Positions 43,787-56,562 of a DNA stretch of 64,000 nucleotides are shown here, piece by piece. The translations under genes and the position numbers were made by a program. Within the stretch, counting starts at the first letter, position 1. Each line of letters starts with the position of its first letter. Source of the stretch: Hydrocarboniphaga sp. (GTDB lineage: Bacteria > Pseudomonadota > Gammaproteobacteria > Nevskiales > Nevskiaceae); NCBI RefSeq assembly GCF_028291725.1, contig NZ_JAQGNT010000059.1, forward strand, positions 82,054 through 146,053. The letters run 5' to 3'. A model generated the notes under the pieces. The model saw only the letters and a program-made list of their open reading frames with translations, did no database searches and had not been told where the DNA came from.

Positions 43787-45898
43787 ATGGCGATCCCCGC
43801 CACCCCCGCTACACCGATCAAGAAGAGCTTCAAGTACGGCTCTCACAACGTCACTATCGAAACCGGTGCCGTCGCCCGCCAGGCGACCGCCGCGGTGATG
43901 ATCAACGTCGACGACACTGTGCTGCTGGTCAGCGTCGTCGCCAAGAAAGAAGCCAAGGCCGGCCAGGACTTCTTCCCGCTGACCGTCGATTACATGGAGC
44001 GCACCTATTCGGGTGGCCGCATTCCCGGCGGTTTCTTCAAGCGCGAAGGTCGTCCGACCGAACGTGAGACGCTGACCTCGCGCCTGATCGATCGCCCGAT
44101 CCGTCCGCTGTTCCCGGAGGGCTATTACAACGAAATCCAGATCGTCGCGATGGTCGTGTCGCTGAATCCGGAAGTCGAAGGCGACATTCCGGCGATGCTC
44201 GGCGCATCCGCTGCGCTGGCGCTGAGCGGCGTGCCGTTCGCGGGGCCGATCGCCGCTGCCAAGGTGGGCTATCTCAACGGTCAGTACATCTTGAATCCGA
44301 CTGCCACGCAGTTGAAGACTTCCGAACTGGAACTGGTTGTCGCCGGCACCGCCGAGGCGGTGATGATGGTCGAGTCCGAAGCGGCTCAATTGTCCGAAGA
44401 AGTGATGCTCGGTGCGGTGCTGTTCGGCCACGCTGAAATGCAGGTCGCGATCAATGCGATTAAGGAACTGGTCGCCGAAGCCGGCAAGCCGCGTATCGAG
44501 TGGAAACCGGCCGCTGAAGCCGTCGAACTGACTTCCGCGATCACTGCGTTTGAGGGCCGCGTCGTCGATGCCTATGCGGTTACTGACAAGGGCGCTCGCC
44601 ACGACGCGCTCAACTTCGTAAAGAAGGACATTTTTGCGGCGCTGTCGTCCGGCGAGTCCGCCCGCTTCGACGAAGCCGCAGTCAAGGATGCGTTCTTCAA
44701 CCTCGAAGCCCGCGTCGTGCGTAACCGCATCATCGACGGCCATCCGCGTATCGATGGTCGCGACACGCGAACCGTTCGCGCGATCAGCATCAGTGCTGGC
44801 GTGCTGCCGCGTACCCATGGTTCGGCGCTGTTCACGCGCGGCGAAACCCAGGTGCTGGCGGTTGCGACGCTCGGTACCGGCAAGGACGCGCAGCTGGTCG
44901 ATAGCATCGAAGGCGAGTGGCGTGATGCGTTCATGCTGCATTACAACTTCCCTCCGTACAGCGTCGGTGAAACCGGCCGTCTGAACGCACCGAAGCGCCG
45001 CGAAATCGGCCATGGCCGTCTCGCCAAGCGCGGCGTCGCCGGCGTGATGCCCGACCTCGAGAACGATTTCCCGTACGTCGTGCGTGTGGTTTCGGAAGTT
45101 ACTGAATCCAACGGCTCCTCGTCGATGGCCTCGGTCTGCGGTTCGTGCCTCGCGCTGATGGATGCGGGCGTGCCGATCAAGGCGCCGGTGGCCGGCGTCG
45201 CGATGGGCCTGATTCTGGAAGGCAGCAAATACGCGGTGCTGACCGACATCCTCGGCGACGAAGATCATCTCGGCGACATGGACTTCAAAGTCGCCGGTTC
45301 GCGCAACGGCATCACCGCGCTGCAGATGGACATCAAGATCACCGGCGTCACCGGCGAGATCATGAAGCAGGCGCTGAGCCAGGCGCTGGAAGCGCGTCTG
45401 CACATCCTCGATCAGATGGATCAGGTTCTATCGGAACCGCGCAAGGAGATGTCCAGCTTTGCGCCGCGCATCACCACGATCAAGATCCATCCGGACAAGA
45501 TCCGCGAAGTCATCGGTAAGGGCGGCGTCACGATCCGCAGCATCACCGAGGAAACCGGCACTTCGATCGACATCAACGACGACGGCACGATCAAGATCGC
45601 CGCGGTCACCAAGCAGGCGGCCGATGCGGCGATTGCGCGGATTGAATCGCTCACCAAGGACGTCGAAGTCGGCGCGATTTACGAAGGCAAGGTTGCCAAG
45701 CTGATGGACTTCGGCGCCTTCGTGACGATCCTGCCGGGCAAGGACGGCCTCGTGCACATCTCGCAACTTGCCGACAAACGTGTCGAAAAGGTCGAGGACG
45801 TGGTCAAAGAAGGGCAGGTTGTCCGCGTCAAAGTACTCGAAGTCGACAAGCAAGGTCGCGTACGCCTGTCGATGAAGGCTGTTGATCTGGCCGAGTAA
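43787..45898 (+). CDS. pnp: Polyribonucleotide nucleotidyltransferase (PNPase)
   Basis: Phosphorolytic 3'-5' exoribonuclease of the RNA degradosome, about 703 residues. Two RNase PH domains are visible (first [18 protein letters not shown]; second [18 protein letters not shown] and [17 protein letters not shown]). A KH domain ([17 protein letters not shown]) and an S1 domain ([18 protein letters not shown]) close the protein. ATG 43787 gives the usual N terminus; the frame continues upstream through leader sequence. A bidirectional terminator follows. Confidence 0.97.
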   Translation: MAIPATPATPIKKSFKYGSHNVTIETGAVARQATAAVMINVDDTVLLVSVVAKKEAKAGQDFFPLTVDYMERTYSGGRIPGGFFKREGRPTERETLTSRLIDRPIRPLFPEGYYNEIQIVAMVVSLNPEVEGDIPAMLGASAALALSGVPFAGPIAAAKVGYLNGQYILNPTATQLKTSELELVVAGTAEAVMMVESEAAQLSEEVMLGAVLFGHAEMQVAINAIKELVAEAGKPRIEWKPAAEAVELTSAITAFEGRVVDAYAVTDKGARHDALNFVKKDIFAALSSGESARFDEAAVKDAFFNLEARVVRNRIIDGHPRIDGRDTRTVRAISISAGVLPRTHGSALFTRGETQVLAVATLGTGKDAQLVDSIEGEWRDAFMLHYNFPPYSVGETGRLNAPKRREIGHGRLAKRGVAGVMPDLENDFPYVVRVVSEVTESNGSSSMASVCGSCLALMDAGVPIKAPVAGVAMGLILEGSKYAVLTDILGDEDHLGDMDFKVAGSRNGITALQMDIKITGVTGEIMKQALSQALEARLHILDQMDQVLSEPRKEMSSFAPRITTIKIHPDKIREVIGKGGVTIRSITEETGTSIDINDDGTIKIAAVTKQAADAAIARIESLTKDVEVGAIYEGKVAKLMDFGAFVTILPGKDGLVHISQLADKRVEKVEDVVKEGQVVRVKVLEVDKQGRVRLSMKAVDLAE

Positions 45899-45921
45899 TC
45901 GGTTTCGTTCGGGCCGTAAAC

Positions 45922-45957
45922 AAAAAGCCCGCGAATCGGACGATTCGCGGGCTTTTT
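45922..45957. terminator. Strong terminator after pnp (bidirectional)
   Basis: A 12-bp stem AGCCCGCGAATC/GATTCGCGGGCT with a GGAC loop is flanked by AAAA and TTTTT, so it can stop transcription from either side. Between here and the small RNA locus (about 45958-46128) nothing else was recognised. Confidence 0.92.
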
Positions 45958-46128
45958 ACTACCCGCTTGTTCTGGGCGCTCCCGGTTTTGGCGCGTCACA
46001 GTAGGTCGGTAATCTTTTGCCGACGTGCAAGGTTCGATGCGCAATCGTCGCCCCGTGTCAGCAAAGGTCCTCGAGCCTACGGCGATCGAACGCGAAACGC
46101 GGAGGTCACCAAACTAAATGCGCCGCAC

Positions 46129-46260
46129 AAAAAAGAACCCCCCGGAGGCCGGGGGGCAAGGTGCGAGGAAGGCGCGAAGCCTTCCTGGAGGAGACTCTAG
46201 AACCGGAATCCTGGCGCTTGATCTTGCGATCCCTAGCTGCCACAAATTTCGCTTCATGTT
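46129..46260 (-). ncRNA. Putative small RNA B (sibling of A)
   Basis: A free-standing minus-strand transcription unit of about 132 nt. Predicted start near 46260, seven bases after a TATATT box. The 3' end is a terminator with stem CCCCCC-GG/CC-GGGGGG and a U run at 46129-46134. Its 3' module (46152-46195 on the plus strand) is identical over 44 nt to small RNA A. On the RNA this module contains unpaired GUCUCCUCC, the hairpin AGGAAGGC-UUCGC-GCCUUCCU and ACCUUGCC before the terminator. The CUCCUCC stretch is complementary to Shine-Dalgarno sequences. The 5' half differs from A. No family was recognised with certainty. Confidence 0.75.
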
Positions 46261-46267
46261 GCGATGC

Positions 46268-46296
46268 AATATACGGATAACTTACCTTTGTGTCAA
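46268..46296 (-). promoter_or_regulatory. Sigma-70 promoter of small RNA B
   Basis: On the minus strand TTGACA (46291-46296), 17-bp spacer, TATATT (46268-46273). The -35 is perfect and the -10 differs from consensus at one base. The 21 bp covering the -35 and most of the spacer (46278-46298) are identical to the promoter of small RNA A. Confidence 0.85.
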
Positions 46297-46454
46297 TAAT
46301 CAGCTTGTAACTTTTACGAATATTTACCAAAAAAGCTAAGCTTCCAACGAAAAAGCTTGATTCGTCCTGATGGACTAGGCACAATCGCCTCAGCCTATCG
46401 CGGGGATCAACAAAATAGATATCTCGGCAGCGCAGCGCACGAGATACGCCTCGT

Positions 46455-46576
46455 AAAAAAAGAACCCCCGATATCGGGGGCAAGGTGCGAGGAAGGCGCG
46501 AAGCCTTCCTGGAGGAGACCCTTAGCCCGGCAACGTCGCCCGATGTTGTCGGGTTTTGGCGTTTTGGAGCTGCGTT
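46455..46576 (-). ncRNA. Putative small RNA A (sibling of B)
   Basis: Minus-strand unit of about 122 nt, from a predicted start near 46576 to a terminator CCCCCGATATCGGGGG plus UUCUUUUUUU ending at 46455. The 5' part can form CCCGA-CAACA-UCGGG. The 3' module is the 44 nt shared with small RNA B, including CUCCUCC beside a stable 8-bp hairpin. It lies 139 bp beyond the phaR stop with its own promoter, so it is not simply the phaR 3' end. Tandem siblings with C-rich targeting regions are known elsewhere (for example in Neisseria and Xanthomonas); homology to those was not established. Confidence 0.75.
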
Positions 46577-46582
46577 GCGTGC

Positions 46583-46611
46583 AATATATGTCTAACTTAC
46601 CTTTGTGTCAA
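46583..46611 (-). promoter_or_regulatory. Sigma-70 promoter of small RNA A
   Basis: TTGACA (46606-46611), 17-bp spacer, TATATT (46583-46588) on the minus strand, the same boxes as for small RNA B. Confidence 0.85.
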
Positions 46612-46714
46612 TAAAGGCAACTGAATCAATTTAACATTGCACCGCTTAATCGTTAATCACCTCCCATCTCGGTGACCTGTTGTTCACTTAAAGGCACGCA
46701 TCGTGCCAGAATGG

Positions 46715-47179
46715 CTAGGGTGCTTTAGGCCGGCTCAGATTTTTGAGGAACTCTTTGCGGACGCTGCGCCAGATCGGTACCTGCCGATCCGCCAGTTCCT
46801 TCAGCAGCGATAGTGGCTGGTGCGCCTGGCCGAGCATGCCGCGCAATTGTTCGGTGAAATTGACCTGCTGGTCGAGGAACAGTCGGATCGATAATTCAAG
46901 ATACCGGCTGATACTGCCTTGCATTGGATCGCCATAGAAACGAAGGATGAAAGTCAGCAGTTCGGTCGTGAAGATCGGATCGCCGCCCTGTTCCTGTTCG
47001 GCGATCACTTGCAGCAGAATGCTGCGTGTGATGTCTTCGCGGCTACGTTTGTCTTCGACGCGGAATTTGATGTTCTGCAAAACGAGCTGCCGGATTTCCT
47101 CCAGCGTGATGTACCGGCTAATCTCGGTATCGTAGAGGCGGCGGTTGGGGTACTTCTTGATGATGCGGACGTCGGTCAT
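46715..47179 (-). CDS. phaR: Polyhydroxyalkanoate synthesis repressor PhaR
   Basis: DNA-binding repressor (154 aa) that senses PHA granules and controls phasin genes. The N-terminal PHB/PHA accumulation DNA-binding domain is diagnostic: RIIKKYPNRRLYDTEISRYITLEEIRQLV. The following accumulation domain contains DPIFTTELLTFILRFYGDPMQ. ATG 47177-47179 begins the conserved block; the frame upstream is not conserved-looking. It follows gluQ by 58 bp on the same strand. It implies the organism stores polyhydroxyalkanoate. Confidence 0.93.
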   Translation of the reverse strand: MTDVRIIKKYPNRRLYDTEISRYITLEEIRQLVLQNIKFRVEDKRSREDITRSILLQVIAEQEQGGDPIFTTELLTFILRFYGDPMQGSISRYLELSIRLFLDQQVNFTEQLRGMLGQAHQPLSLLKELADRQVPIWRSVRKEFLKNLSRPKAP

Positions 47180-47237
47180 TCCAGCAAGTCGCCTTATGTT
47201 GCAGTGCGTGGAGGATAGGCCAGTCGTTGGGTCCTCG

Positions 47238-48134
47238 CTACAAGGTTCGCATCTCGATGGACGGTCGACGCGGCACCGAATCGGCAACCCAATGTGGAAC
47301 GGCCCACGCCAGGATTTCGCGCGGCGCGGCCTTGGCCAACGCCGGCGGTGGCGACTGGCCGAGCAAACTCAGGCAGCGCAAAAGATTGGCGCTTGCGTGG
47401 GATGTGGCGATTGCCAGCGAATGATTCTGTTTGCTGAACTTGCGTTTCTCTGAATCGACCAGCACCGGCAGATGCCGATATCGGGGCGCACGCAGACGCA
47501 GTTGCTGCATCAGGTGCTGCTGCATGAAGGTTGAGCCGAGCAGGTCGGCGCCGCGTACCACGTTGGTGATTCCTTGCGAATGCTCGTCGATTGCGCAGGC
47601 CAGCTGATAGGCGATACCGCCATCTCGGCGGCGTACGACGAAGTCGCCAATGTCCATTTCCAGGTTGCGGCGCTGCAGGCCCTGGCCGGCGTCTTCGAAG
47701 CTGAGTTCTTCATCGGGCAGGCGCACGCGCAGCGCCAGGTCGGCACCTTGCAGTTGTCGATTTCGGCAGGTGCCGGGGTAAATCGCTCCGTCGAGTCCGG
47801 GTAGCGAGGTCTGGGCCAGCACCGCCCGGCTGCAGTCACAGCGATAAATCAGCTTCTGCCGCATCAGCGCGTCAAGCGCCGCACGATAGTCGTCCACGTG
47901 CCGGGATTGGCGGCGAATCGCGCCGTCCCAGTGCAGGCCGTGGGTCTCCAACTGCCGCAGGATTTCTGCTTCCGCGCCTGGATTGATCCGTTGGGTGTCG
48001 AGATCATCGATACGCAGCAGCCAGTGGCCCAGGTTGCGGCGCGCGTCCACGTAGCTGGCCAGTGCTGTCAGCAGAGACCCGAGGTGCAAGGGGCCGGATG
48101 GAGTGGGGGCGAAGCGCCCGCGATAGCGGCTCAT
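47238..48134 (-). CDS. gluQ: Glutamyl-Q tRNA(Asp) synthetase
   Basis: Truncated glutamyl-tRNA-synthetase paralogue (298 aa) that attaches glutamate to the queuosine base of tRNA-Asp. The class I signature is PTPSGPLHLGSL (HIGH variant) and the KMSKS-like loop KFSKQN. Zinc-type cysteines lie in YRCDCSRA and GTCRN. No anticodon-binding domain, as expected. queF, which makes the queuosine precursor, lies 1 kb away, so two queuosine-pathway genes are neighbours. Confidence 0.95.
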   Translation of the reverse strand: MSRYRGRFAPTPSGPLHLGSLLTALASYVDARRNLGHWLLRIDDLDTQRINPGAEAEILRQLETHGLHWDGAIRRQSRHVDDYRAALDALMRQKLIYRCDCSRAVLAQTSLPGLDGAIYPGTCRNRQLQGADLALRVRLPDEELSFEDAGQGLQRRNLEMDIGDFVVRRRDGGIAYQLACAIDEHSQGITNVVRGADLLGSTFMQQHLMQQLRLRAPRYRHLPVLVDSEKRKFSKQNHSLAIATSHASANLLRCLSLLGQSPPPALAKAAPREILAWAVPHWVADSVPRRPSIEMRTL

Positions 48135-48214
48135 CGCGGCTCCAGGACTCTTTTATGTGGCGCGCCCGATAACTGGTAGCTAATCCGTTTGCATAAGGAG
48201 GTATTCACTACTGA

Positions 48215-48355
48215 ATGAAAGCCCAGGTTAAGCCGATTTGTTTTAGTATGCCGTCTACAACGTCAAGCGATGTTCGCATGCCCCCTTCTCCTTCGGGGCG
48301 AAGAACTGCGGTCAGGTTCTCCGCTCCTGCAACTAGCTTCAAGAGTCAGCCGTGA
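48215..48355 (+). CDS. Possible small leader ORF (46 aa) coupled to the HAD gene
   Basis: ATG 48215 opens a 46-codon frame whose TGA overlaps the GTG start of the next gene (GTGA at 48352-48355). It is preceded by AAGGAGGT (48195-48202), a complete Shine-Dalgarno sequence, although the 12-nt spacing is long. The peptide (MKAQVKPICFSMPSTTSSD, then Ser/Arg/Pro-rich) has no recognisable domain. Overlapping stop/start and the strong ribosome site suggest a translated leader. The frame may also be chance, and no conservation data are available. Confidence 0.35.
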   Translation: MKAQVKPICFSMPSTTSSDVRMPPSPSGRRTAVRFSAPATSFKSQP

Positions 48356-49137
48356 AACTTCGAGCCCTGTTACTCGACGTCGACGGCACTCTGGCGGACA
48401 CCGAAAGCCACGGACATCGTCCTGCCTACAATCAGGCTTTCCGTCAGCTGGGGCTGAAATTCCGCTGGAATCAGAGGCTGTATCGCAAGCTGCTCGAGCA
48501 GCCGGGCGGACGTGAGCGGCTGACCTATTACCTGCGCCACTATCATCCGGAACTCGGTCCCCAGGCGGATGCCGCCCGGACCGATGAAGCCGCATGGGTT
48601 GATCGTGTTCATGAGATCAAGAGCTGGTATTTTCGCGCCTATGTCCGCAAGGGCAAAGTGCCGCTGCGTCCGGGCATCGCGCGACTCATTGCTGAAGCCA
48701 AGGCTGCGGGTGTCAAGGTGGCCCTGGTCAGCAATGCCAGCCGCGAAAGTCTCAATGCGGTGCTGAATCACAGCATGCCGGGCTTGGCGGATCAGGTCGA
48801 TCTGATTGTCAGCGGCGCCGATGTCGCTACCAAAAAGCCATCTCCCGAGTCCTATCTGCGTGCACTCAGCCAACTCAACCTGCAGCCCGGGCAGTGCATC
48901 GCGCTCGAGGATTCGGCGATGGGTTTGAAAGCGGCCACAGCCGCCGGCATCACGACGATCATCACCCGCAACGAAAACACGCTGGACGACGACTTCAGCA
49001 GCGCCTCACTGGTGCTCGACGGCCTCGGCGAGCCGGAATCCCCGGTCGCCGCGATCCGCGGCAAGCTGGAAGGCGGCTGGCTGACGCTGGCCGACGCGCA
49101 GGCCATGCTGACAACCGCATATTCCCGGGCGGCTTAG
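48352..49137 (+). CDS. HAD-superfamily phosphatase, CbbY-like
   Basis: Cytoplasmic sugar-phosphate phosphatase or phosphoglucomutase-type HAD enzyme (261 aa). The nucleophile motif is DVDGTLADTE (Asp9, Asp11), then motif II VALVSNASRE, motif III Lys in TKKPSPESYL and motif IV ALEDSAMGLKAA. The helical cap domain (about residues 20-95) resembles CbbY proteins. GTG start at 48352. It is convergent with queF. Substrate is unknown. Confidence 0.85.
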   Translation: MKLRALLLDVDGTLADTESHGHRPAYNQAFRQLGLKFRWNQRLYRKLLEQPGGRERLTYYLRHYHPELGPQADAARTDEAAWVDRVHEIKSWYFRAYVRKGKVPLRPGIARLIAEAKAAGVKVALVSNASRESLNAVLNHSMPGLADQVDLIVSGADVATKKPSPESYLRALSQLNLQPGQCIALEDSAMGLKAATAAGITTIITRNENTLDDDFSSASLVLDGLGEPESPVAAIRGKLEGGWLTLADAQAMLTTAYSRAA

Positions 49138-49152
49138 GCCCGGCCACCAGCG

Positions 49153-49578
49153 CTACTGCTTGTGCCACTCCGCTGCCGGTAGAATCACCGGCGGCGCCGG
49201 TGACCAGCCTGCAGCGCGATGCTCGGCGACCACATGCGTATAAATGCCGCCGCGGACGCCGAAGTCCGAGGTCAGGCGCGCATAGCGCGGCTGTAGCAGA
49301 TTGACCAGGTCGTCGAGAATCCGGTTGGTCACGGCCTCATGGAACGTGCCCTGGTTGCGGAAACTCCAGACATAGAGCTTCAGCGACTTCAGTTCGACGC
49401 ACAGCGCCTCCGGTATGTATTCCAGATAGAGCGTTGCGAAATCCGGCTGCCCGGTTATCGGGCAAAGGCAGGTGAACTCCGGCATCCGCATCCGGACGAC
49501 AAAGTCGCGGCCCGGATTCGGGTTGGGGAAAGTCTCGAGATCCGTACTGGCGACGGTGCTGTTCGGGGTAAGCGGCAT
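49153..49578 (-). CDS. queF: NADPH-dependent 7-cyano-7-deazaguanine reductase QueF
   Basis: Short (type I) QueF of 141 residues reducing preQ0 to preQ1 in queuosine synthesis. The catalytic cysteine is Cys39 in [13 protein letters not shown]. The QueF motif is [23 protein letters not shown] 49576-49578 gives the family N terminus. Two copies of a 10-nt repeat sit immediately upstream, in place of a clear Shine-Dalgarno sequence. Confidence 0.95.
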   Translation of the reverse strand: MPLTPNSTVASTDLETFPNPNPGRDFVVRMRMPEFTCLCPITGQPDFATLYLEYIPEALCVELKSLKLYVWSFRNQGTFHEAVTNRILDDLVNLLQPRYARLTSDFGVRGGIYTHVVAEHRAAGWSPAPPVILPAAEWHKQ

Positions 49579-49583
49579 TGGGG

Positions 49584-49603
49584 CAGGCGCCAACAGGCGC
49601 CAA
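49584..49603 (-). repeat. 10-nt tandem duplication directly 5' of queF
   Basis: CAGGCGCCAA occurs twice in a row and ends 5 nt from the queF start codon (read on the minus strand). Confidence 0.7.
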
Positions 49604-49660
49604 ACAAAAGGGGCCGCGTAATTTACACTATGGTCCCGGCCGTCGCGGACCTTCGCGCGC

Positions 49661-49693
49661 CGATCCGGGCCCGATCCAGACCCGATCCAGACC
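49661..49693 (+). repeat. Three 11-nt tandem repeats upstream of smc
   Basis: CGATCC(G/A)G(G/A)CC-type units repeat at exactly 11-nt steps (GATC at 49662, 49673 and 49684), ending 28 bp before the smc ATG. Confidence 0.75.
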
Positions 49694-49721
49694 AATAACA
49701 AGTAGCTAAGCAAGCATCTCA

Positions 49722-52700
49722 ATGCGCTTATCCGGTATCAAGCTGGCCGGCTTCAAGTCGTTCGTCGATCCCACCCAGCTGCCTCTGCCCGCGAATCTGA
49801 CCGGCGTTGTCGGCCCGAACGGCTGCGGCAAATCCAACATCATCGACGCGGTGCGTTGGGTGCTGGGCGAAGCCAGCCAGAAGCAGCTGCGCACCCAGGA
49901 ATCCGAAGACGTCATCTTCAACGGATCCAAGTCGCGCAAGCCGGTCGGCCGCGCGATGGTCGAGCTGACGTTCGACAACAGTGACGGCCAGATCACCGGT
50001 CCGTTCGCCGCATACACCGAAATTGCGGTGCGTCGCGAGCTACTGCGCGACGGTGTGTCTCAGTACTACCTGAACGGCCGCAAGTGCCTCAAGCGCGATG
50101 TCACCGACCTGTTTCTCGGCACCGGCCTCGGCGGCAAGAACCAGTACGCGATCATCGAGCAGGGCATGGTTTCGCGCATGGTCGAGGCCAAGCCCGAGGA
50201 ACTGCGCACCTGGCTGGAAGAAGCGGCCGGCATCTCCAAGTACAAGGAGCGCCGCCGCGAGACCGAAAGCCGCATCCGACAGACGCGCGAGAATCTGTCG
50301 CGTCTGTCGGATCTGCGCAGCGAACTGCAGGGTCGTCTCGAGGTGCTGCGCAAGCAGGCTGCGAACGCCGAGAAATATCGCGAGTTCAAGCAGCAGGAGC
50401 GCACGCTCAAGGCCGAGATCCTGGTGCTGCGCGAGCACGCCCTGGTCGAACAAAGCGTCGGATTCGAAACCGCAATTACAGCGCTGCAAGCCGATCTCGA
50501 AGCGCGCCGTGTCGCTGTCACCGATGCCGACGGCGCGCGCGCACTGGCCGAGACCGTGCAGCGTGATGCGCAGACGAAGCTGTCGCATGAGCAGACGCAG
50601 GTCTACGAGGCCGAAGCGCGGCTGGCGCGGCAGGAGCAAAGCCTCAGCCACGCCAGGGAACTGAAGTCGCTGAAGCTCAAAGAGCTGGATCAGCTGACGC
50701 AGCAGCTCGCCGATCTGGAGCGCCGCCGCAACGCCGAAAATGCGCGTATGGAGTCGCTGTCGCGCGAAGTTCAGCAGCTGGAGGCACAGGCCGAGCAGAC
50801 CGAGCAGAACGCGGTCGAGATGCAGCGCCAGCTTGCCCAGGCCGAAACCGAACAGCAGGAACAGCAGGCAATCTGGGAAGATTTCCAGACGCGATCCGAG
50901 GAGCCCTTGTTTCAGACCGAAGGCGAGCGCGTGCGCCTGCAGGGCCTGGAGCGCGCACTAGTGCAGGTCGACGAGCGCCTGAAGCGTTTGAACGGCGAGC
51001 GCGCGACGCTGGACGCGACGCCGATCCAGGATTCGCTCGCCGAGGCCGACCAGGATCTGGAGCGCCTCGGCGCCGAACAGGCCGAATATCAGATGCGTCT
51101 GCAGGCCGTGGATCGCGAGCTGCAGACGCTGCGCGAGCAGCGCTCGGGCATCGAGGCCTCGCTGCATGAAACCCGCCAGCAGCTGCAGTCCGCGCGCGGG
51201 CGCCTGGCCTCGCTGGAAACACTGCAGCAGGCGGCACTGCGCCAGGATGACGCCGAACTCAATGGATGGCTCAAGCAGCGCGGCTTCGACCAGGCGCCGC
51301 GCCTCGCCACGGTTTTGAATGTCGAATCCGGCTGGGAATCCGCGGTGGAACATGTGCTCGAAGGCTGGCTGCAGGCGCCGCTGCTGGCGCGCATGCAGCA
51401 GCAGACCGAGAACTCCGCGAGCCTGCCGAAAACCGGTGCTGCGCTGCTGTACGAGCATGCCGGCGTCGCCAGCGGCGATGCGCGCCAGCTGTCAGCGAAA
51501 GTGCAGGGACCGTCGGCGCTGCTGGAACTGCTGCATGGCATCTACGGCATCGAAGACTCCGAGCTGACTCCGGATCGCCTGAACGCGCTCGCGCCCGGCG
51601 AATCGGTGGTGACCCGTTCCGGCATCTGGGCGGGCCAGGGCTGGAGCCGCTATCCGCGGCGCGATTCCGATCGCGGCGGTGTGATCGCGCGCGAGCAGCT
51701 GCTCAAGCAGTTGCGTCTGCAGGTCGAGGAGCACGGCCGCCTGCTGTCGACCCGGGAACAGGAACTCAACGAGCTGCGCGGCAAGCAGCAGCAGCTCGAG
51801 ACCGAGCGTCGCGAACTCGCGCCGCGTTTCGAGCACAGCCGCAGCCGCCATGCGCAGCGGCTTGCGTTCCGCCAGGCCCAGGCGGTACGCCTGGAGCAGA
51901 CGCAGTCGCGTATCGAAGCACTCGGCAAGGAGATCGACACGCTGAGCCAGCAGCGCGAGCAGAATGCGGCCGAGCTCGGCGCCTCGCGCGCCAAGCTCGG
52001 CGAGCTGGAAGCGATCGCGCAGCGTCTGCGTGAAGAGCGCGTGCAGCTGCAGCAGACCGTCGCCAAGGCGCGCGACGCCGTCGGCCGCTTGCGCAACGCG
52101 GTCGCTCAGGCGACGCAGTCGCGCAACACCGTGCAAGTGCAGCTGGCGGGCCGCCGCAGCGCGATCAGCGCGCTCAATCAGACGCTGCACGATCTGGCCG
52201 AAGCCCAGGAAATACTGGTTCATCAGCGCGGCGGCCGTGAACGCGAAGCCGAGGAACTGGATGCGCCGCTGGGCGAGCAGAGCGACGAGCTCGAGGCCGC
52301 ACGCGCCGGCGTCGTGCAGACCCGCGAGGCGCTGCGCGCAGCGCGTGTAGCGCTCTCCGCTCTGGAAGCGGCGCTCGGCGCCGCGCATCAGAATCTGCGT
52401 CTGGCCGAGCAGGCCAAGGAAGCCGCGCAGGAAGCGCTGCAGCAGGCGCGTCTGGATTTCGAAAACCTGCGGGCGCGGCGCGAAGGTCTCGAACAGCAGA
52501 TCGTCGAAGCTTGCCTGGAGGGCAATATCGAGCGGGAGCTGCTGGTCGCCGGCGTCGCCGAAAACGCCGATCTCGCGAGCTGGGAAGAAAAGTTCGCCTC
52601 GACGATCCGGCGCATCGAGCGGCTCGGTGCGATCAACCTGGCCGCGATCCAGGAGCTGGAAGAAGCCGACGCCCGCGAGAAATATCTGTCCGAGCAGAAC

Positions 52701-53282
52701 GCCGATCTGAGCGGCGCGCTCGACACCCTGGAAGAGGCGATCCGCAAGATCGACATCGAGACCAAGGACCGCTTCAAGAACACCTTCGACCAGGTCGATA
52801 CGATTTTCCGCGACCGCTTCCCGAAGCTGTTCGGCGGCGGCGAGGCCTACCTGGAGCTGACCGGCGACGATCTGCTCGACGCTGGTGTACGCGTGATGGC
52901 GCGGCCGCCGGGTAAGCGCAATTCCTCGATCCAGATGCTGTCGGGCGGCGAAAAAGCCATGACGGCCGTTGCCTTGCTGCTGGCACTGTTCCAGCTGAAC
53001 CCGGCGCCGTTCTGCCTGATGGACGAAGTCGACGCGCCGCTGGACGATGCCAACGTCGTCCGCTTCTGCGACATCGTCCGCGAGATGTCGCAGAACGTGC
53101 AGTTCATTATCATCACCCACAACAAGATCACGATGGAGATGGCCACGCACCTGCACGGCGTGACCATGCAGGAGCCGGGCGTGTCGCGGCTGGTCAGCGT
53201 GGACGTATCGCAGGCGGTCGAGATGGTCGGCTCGGACATCAAGGGGCCGGCCGCTGCCGAAATCCAGCCGTTCCAGACTTGA
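49722..53282 (+). CDS. smc: Chromosome partition protein SMC
   Basis: Condensin-type ATPase of 1186 residues compacting and segregating the chromosome. Walker A is [20 protein letters not shown] near residue 32. Long coiled coils flank a hinge domain (around [24 protein letters not shown]). The C-terminal head has the ABC signature [18 protein letters not shown] and Walker [18 protein letters not shown]. Many gammaproteobacteria use MukBEF instead; this lineage keeps SMC. It is followed by zipA and ligA on the same strand. Confidence 0.97.
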   Translation: MRLSGIKLAGFKSFVDPTQLPLPANLTGVVGPNGCGKSNIIDAVRWVLGEASQKQLRTQESEDVIFNGSKSRKPVGRAMVELTFDNSDGQITGPFAAYTEIAVRRELLRDGVSQYYLNGRKCLKRDVTDLFLGTGLGGKNQYAIIEQGMVSRMVEAKPEELRTWLEEAAGISKYKERRRETESRIRQTRENLSRLSDLRSELQGRLEVLRKQAANAEKYREFKQQERTLKAEILVLREHALVEQSVGFETAITALQADLEARRVAVTDADGARALAETVQRDAQTKLSHEQTQVYEAEARLARQEQSLSHARELKSLKLKELDQLTQQLADLERRRNAENARMESLSREVQQLEAQAEQTEQNAVEMQRQLAQAETEQQEQQAIWEDFQTRSEEPLFQTEGERVRLQGLERALVQVDERLKRLNGERATLDATPIQDSLAEADQDLERLGAEQAEYQMRLQAVDRELQTLREQRSGIEASLHETRQQLQSARGRLASLETLQQAALRQDDAELNGWLKQRGFDQAPRLATVLNVESGWESAVEHVLEGWLQAPLLARMQQQTENSASLPKTGAALLYEHAGVASGDARQLSAKVQGPSALLELLHGIYGIEDSELTPDRLNALAPGESVVTRSGIWAGQGWSRYPRRDSDRGGVIAREQLLKQLRLQVEEHGRLLSTREQELNELRGKQQQLETERRELAPRFEHSRSRHAQRLAFRQAQAVRLEQTQSRIEALGKEIDTLSQQREQNAAELGASRAKLGELEAIAQRLREERVQLQQTVAKARDAVGRLRNAVAQATQSRNTVQVQLAGRRSAISALNQTLHDLAEAQEILVHQRGGREREAEELDAPLGEQSDELEAARAGVVQTREALRAARVALSALEAALGAAHQNLRLAEQAKEAAQEALQQARLDFENLRARREGLEQQIVEACLEGNIERELLVAGVAENADLASWEEKFASTIRRIERLGAINLAAIQELEEADAREKYLSEQNADLSGALDTLEEAIRKIDIETKDRFKNTFDQVDTIFRDRFPKLFGGGEAYLELTGDDLLDAGVRVMARPPGKRNSSIQMLSGGEKAMTAVALLLALFQLNPAPFCLMDEVDAPLDDANVVRFCDIVREMSQNVQFIIITHNKITMEMATHLHGVTMQEPGVSRLVSVDVSQAVEMVGSDIKGPAAAEIQPFQT

Positions 53283-53336
53283 TCACGGTGATGTCACAAT
53301 GACAAAGACCCGGACCATCGAGCGAGGCAGATTGGC

Positions 53337-56508
<3,172 letters not shown>

Positions 56509-56562
56509 GCGGCATCGAGCCTCCTCATTCCCGATCGAGCTGTTTTGAGGCACAGTCGTGGC

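Noticed and set aside
46106..46483. 125-residue minus-strand frame over the small RNA locus
   Set aside because: It spans the terminator of small RNA A and the promoter of B, has no ribosome site and no protein-like features; the promoter/terminator pairs explain the sequence better.
46129..46576. Reading the two similar 44-nt blocks as a CRISPR or as a dispersed palindrome
   Set aside because: Only two copies, about 300 bp apart, each tied to its own promoter and terminator; spacers are not uniform and no cas genes are near.
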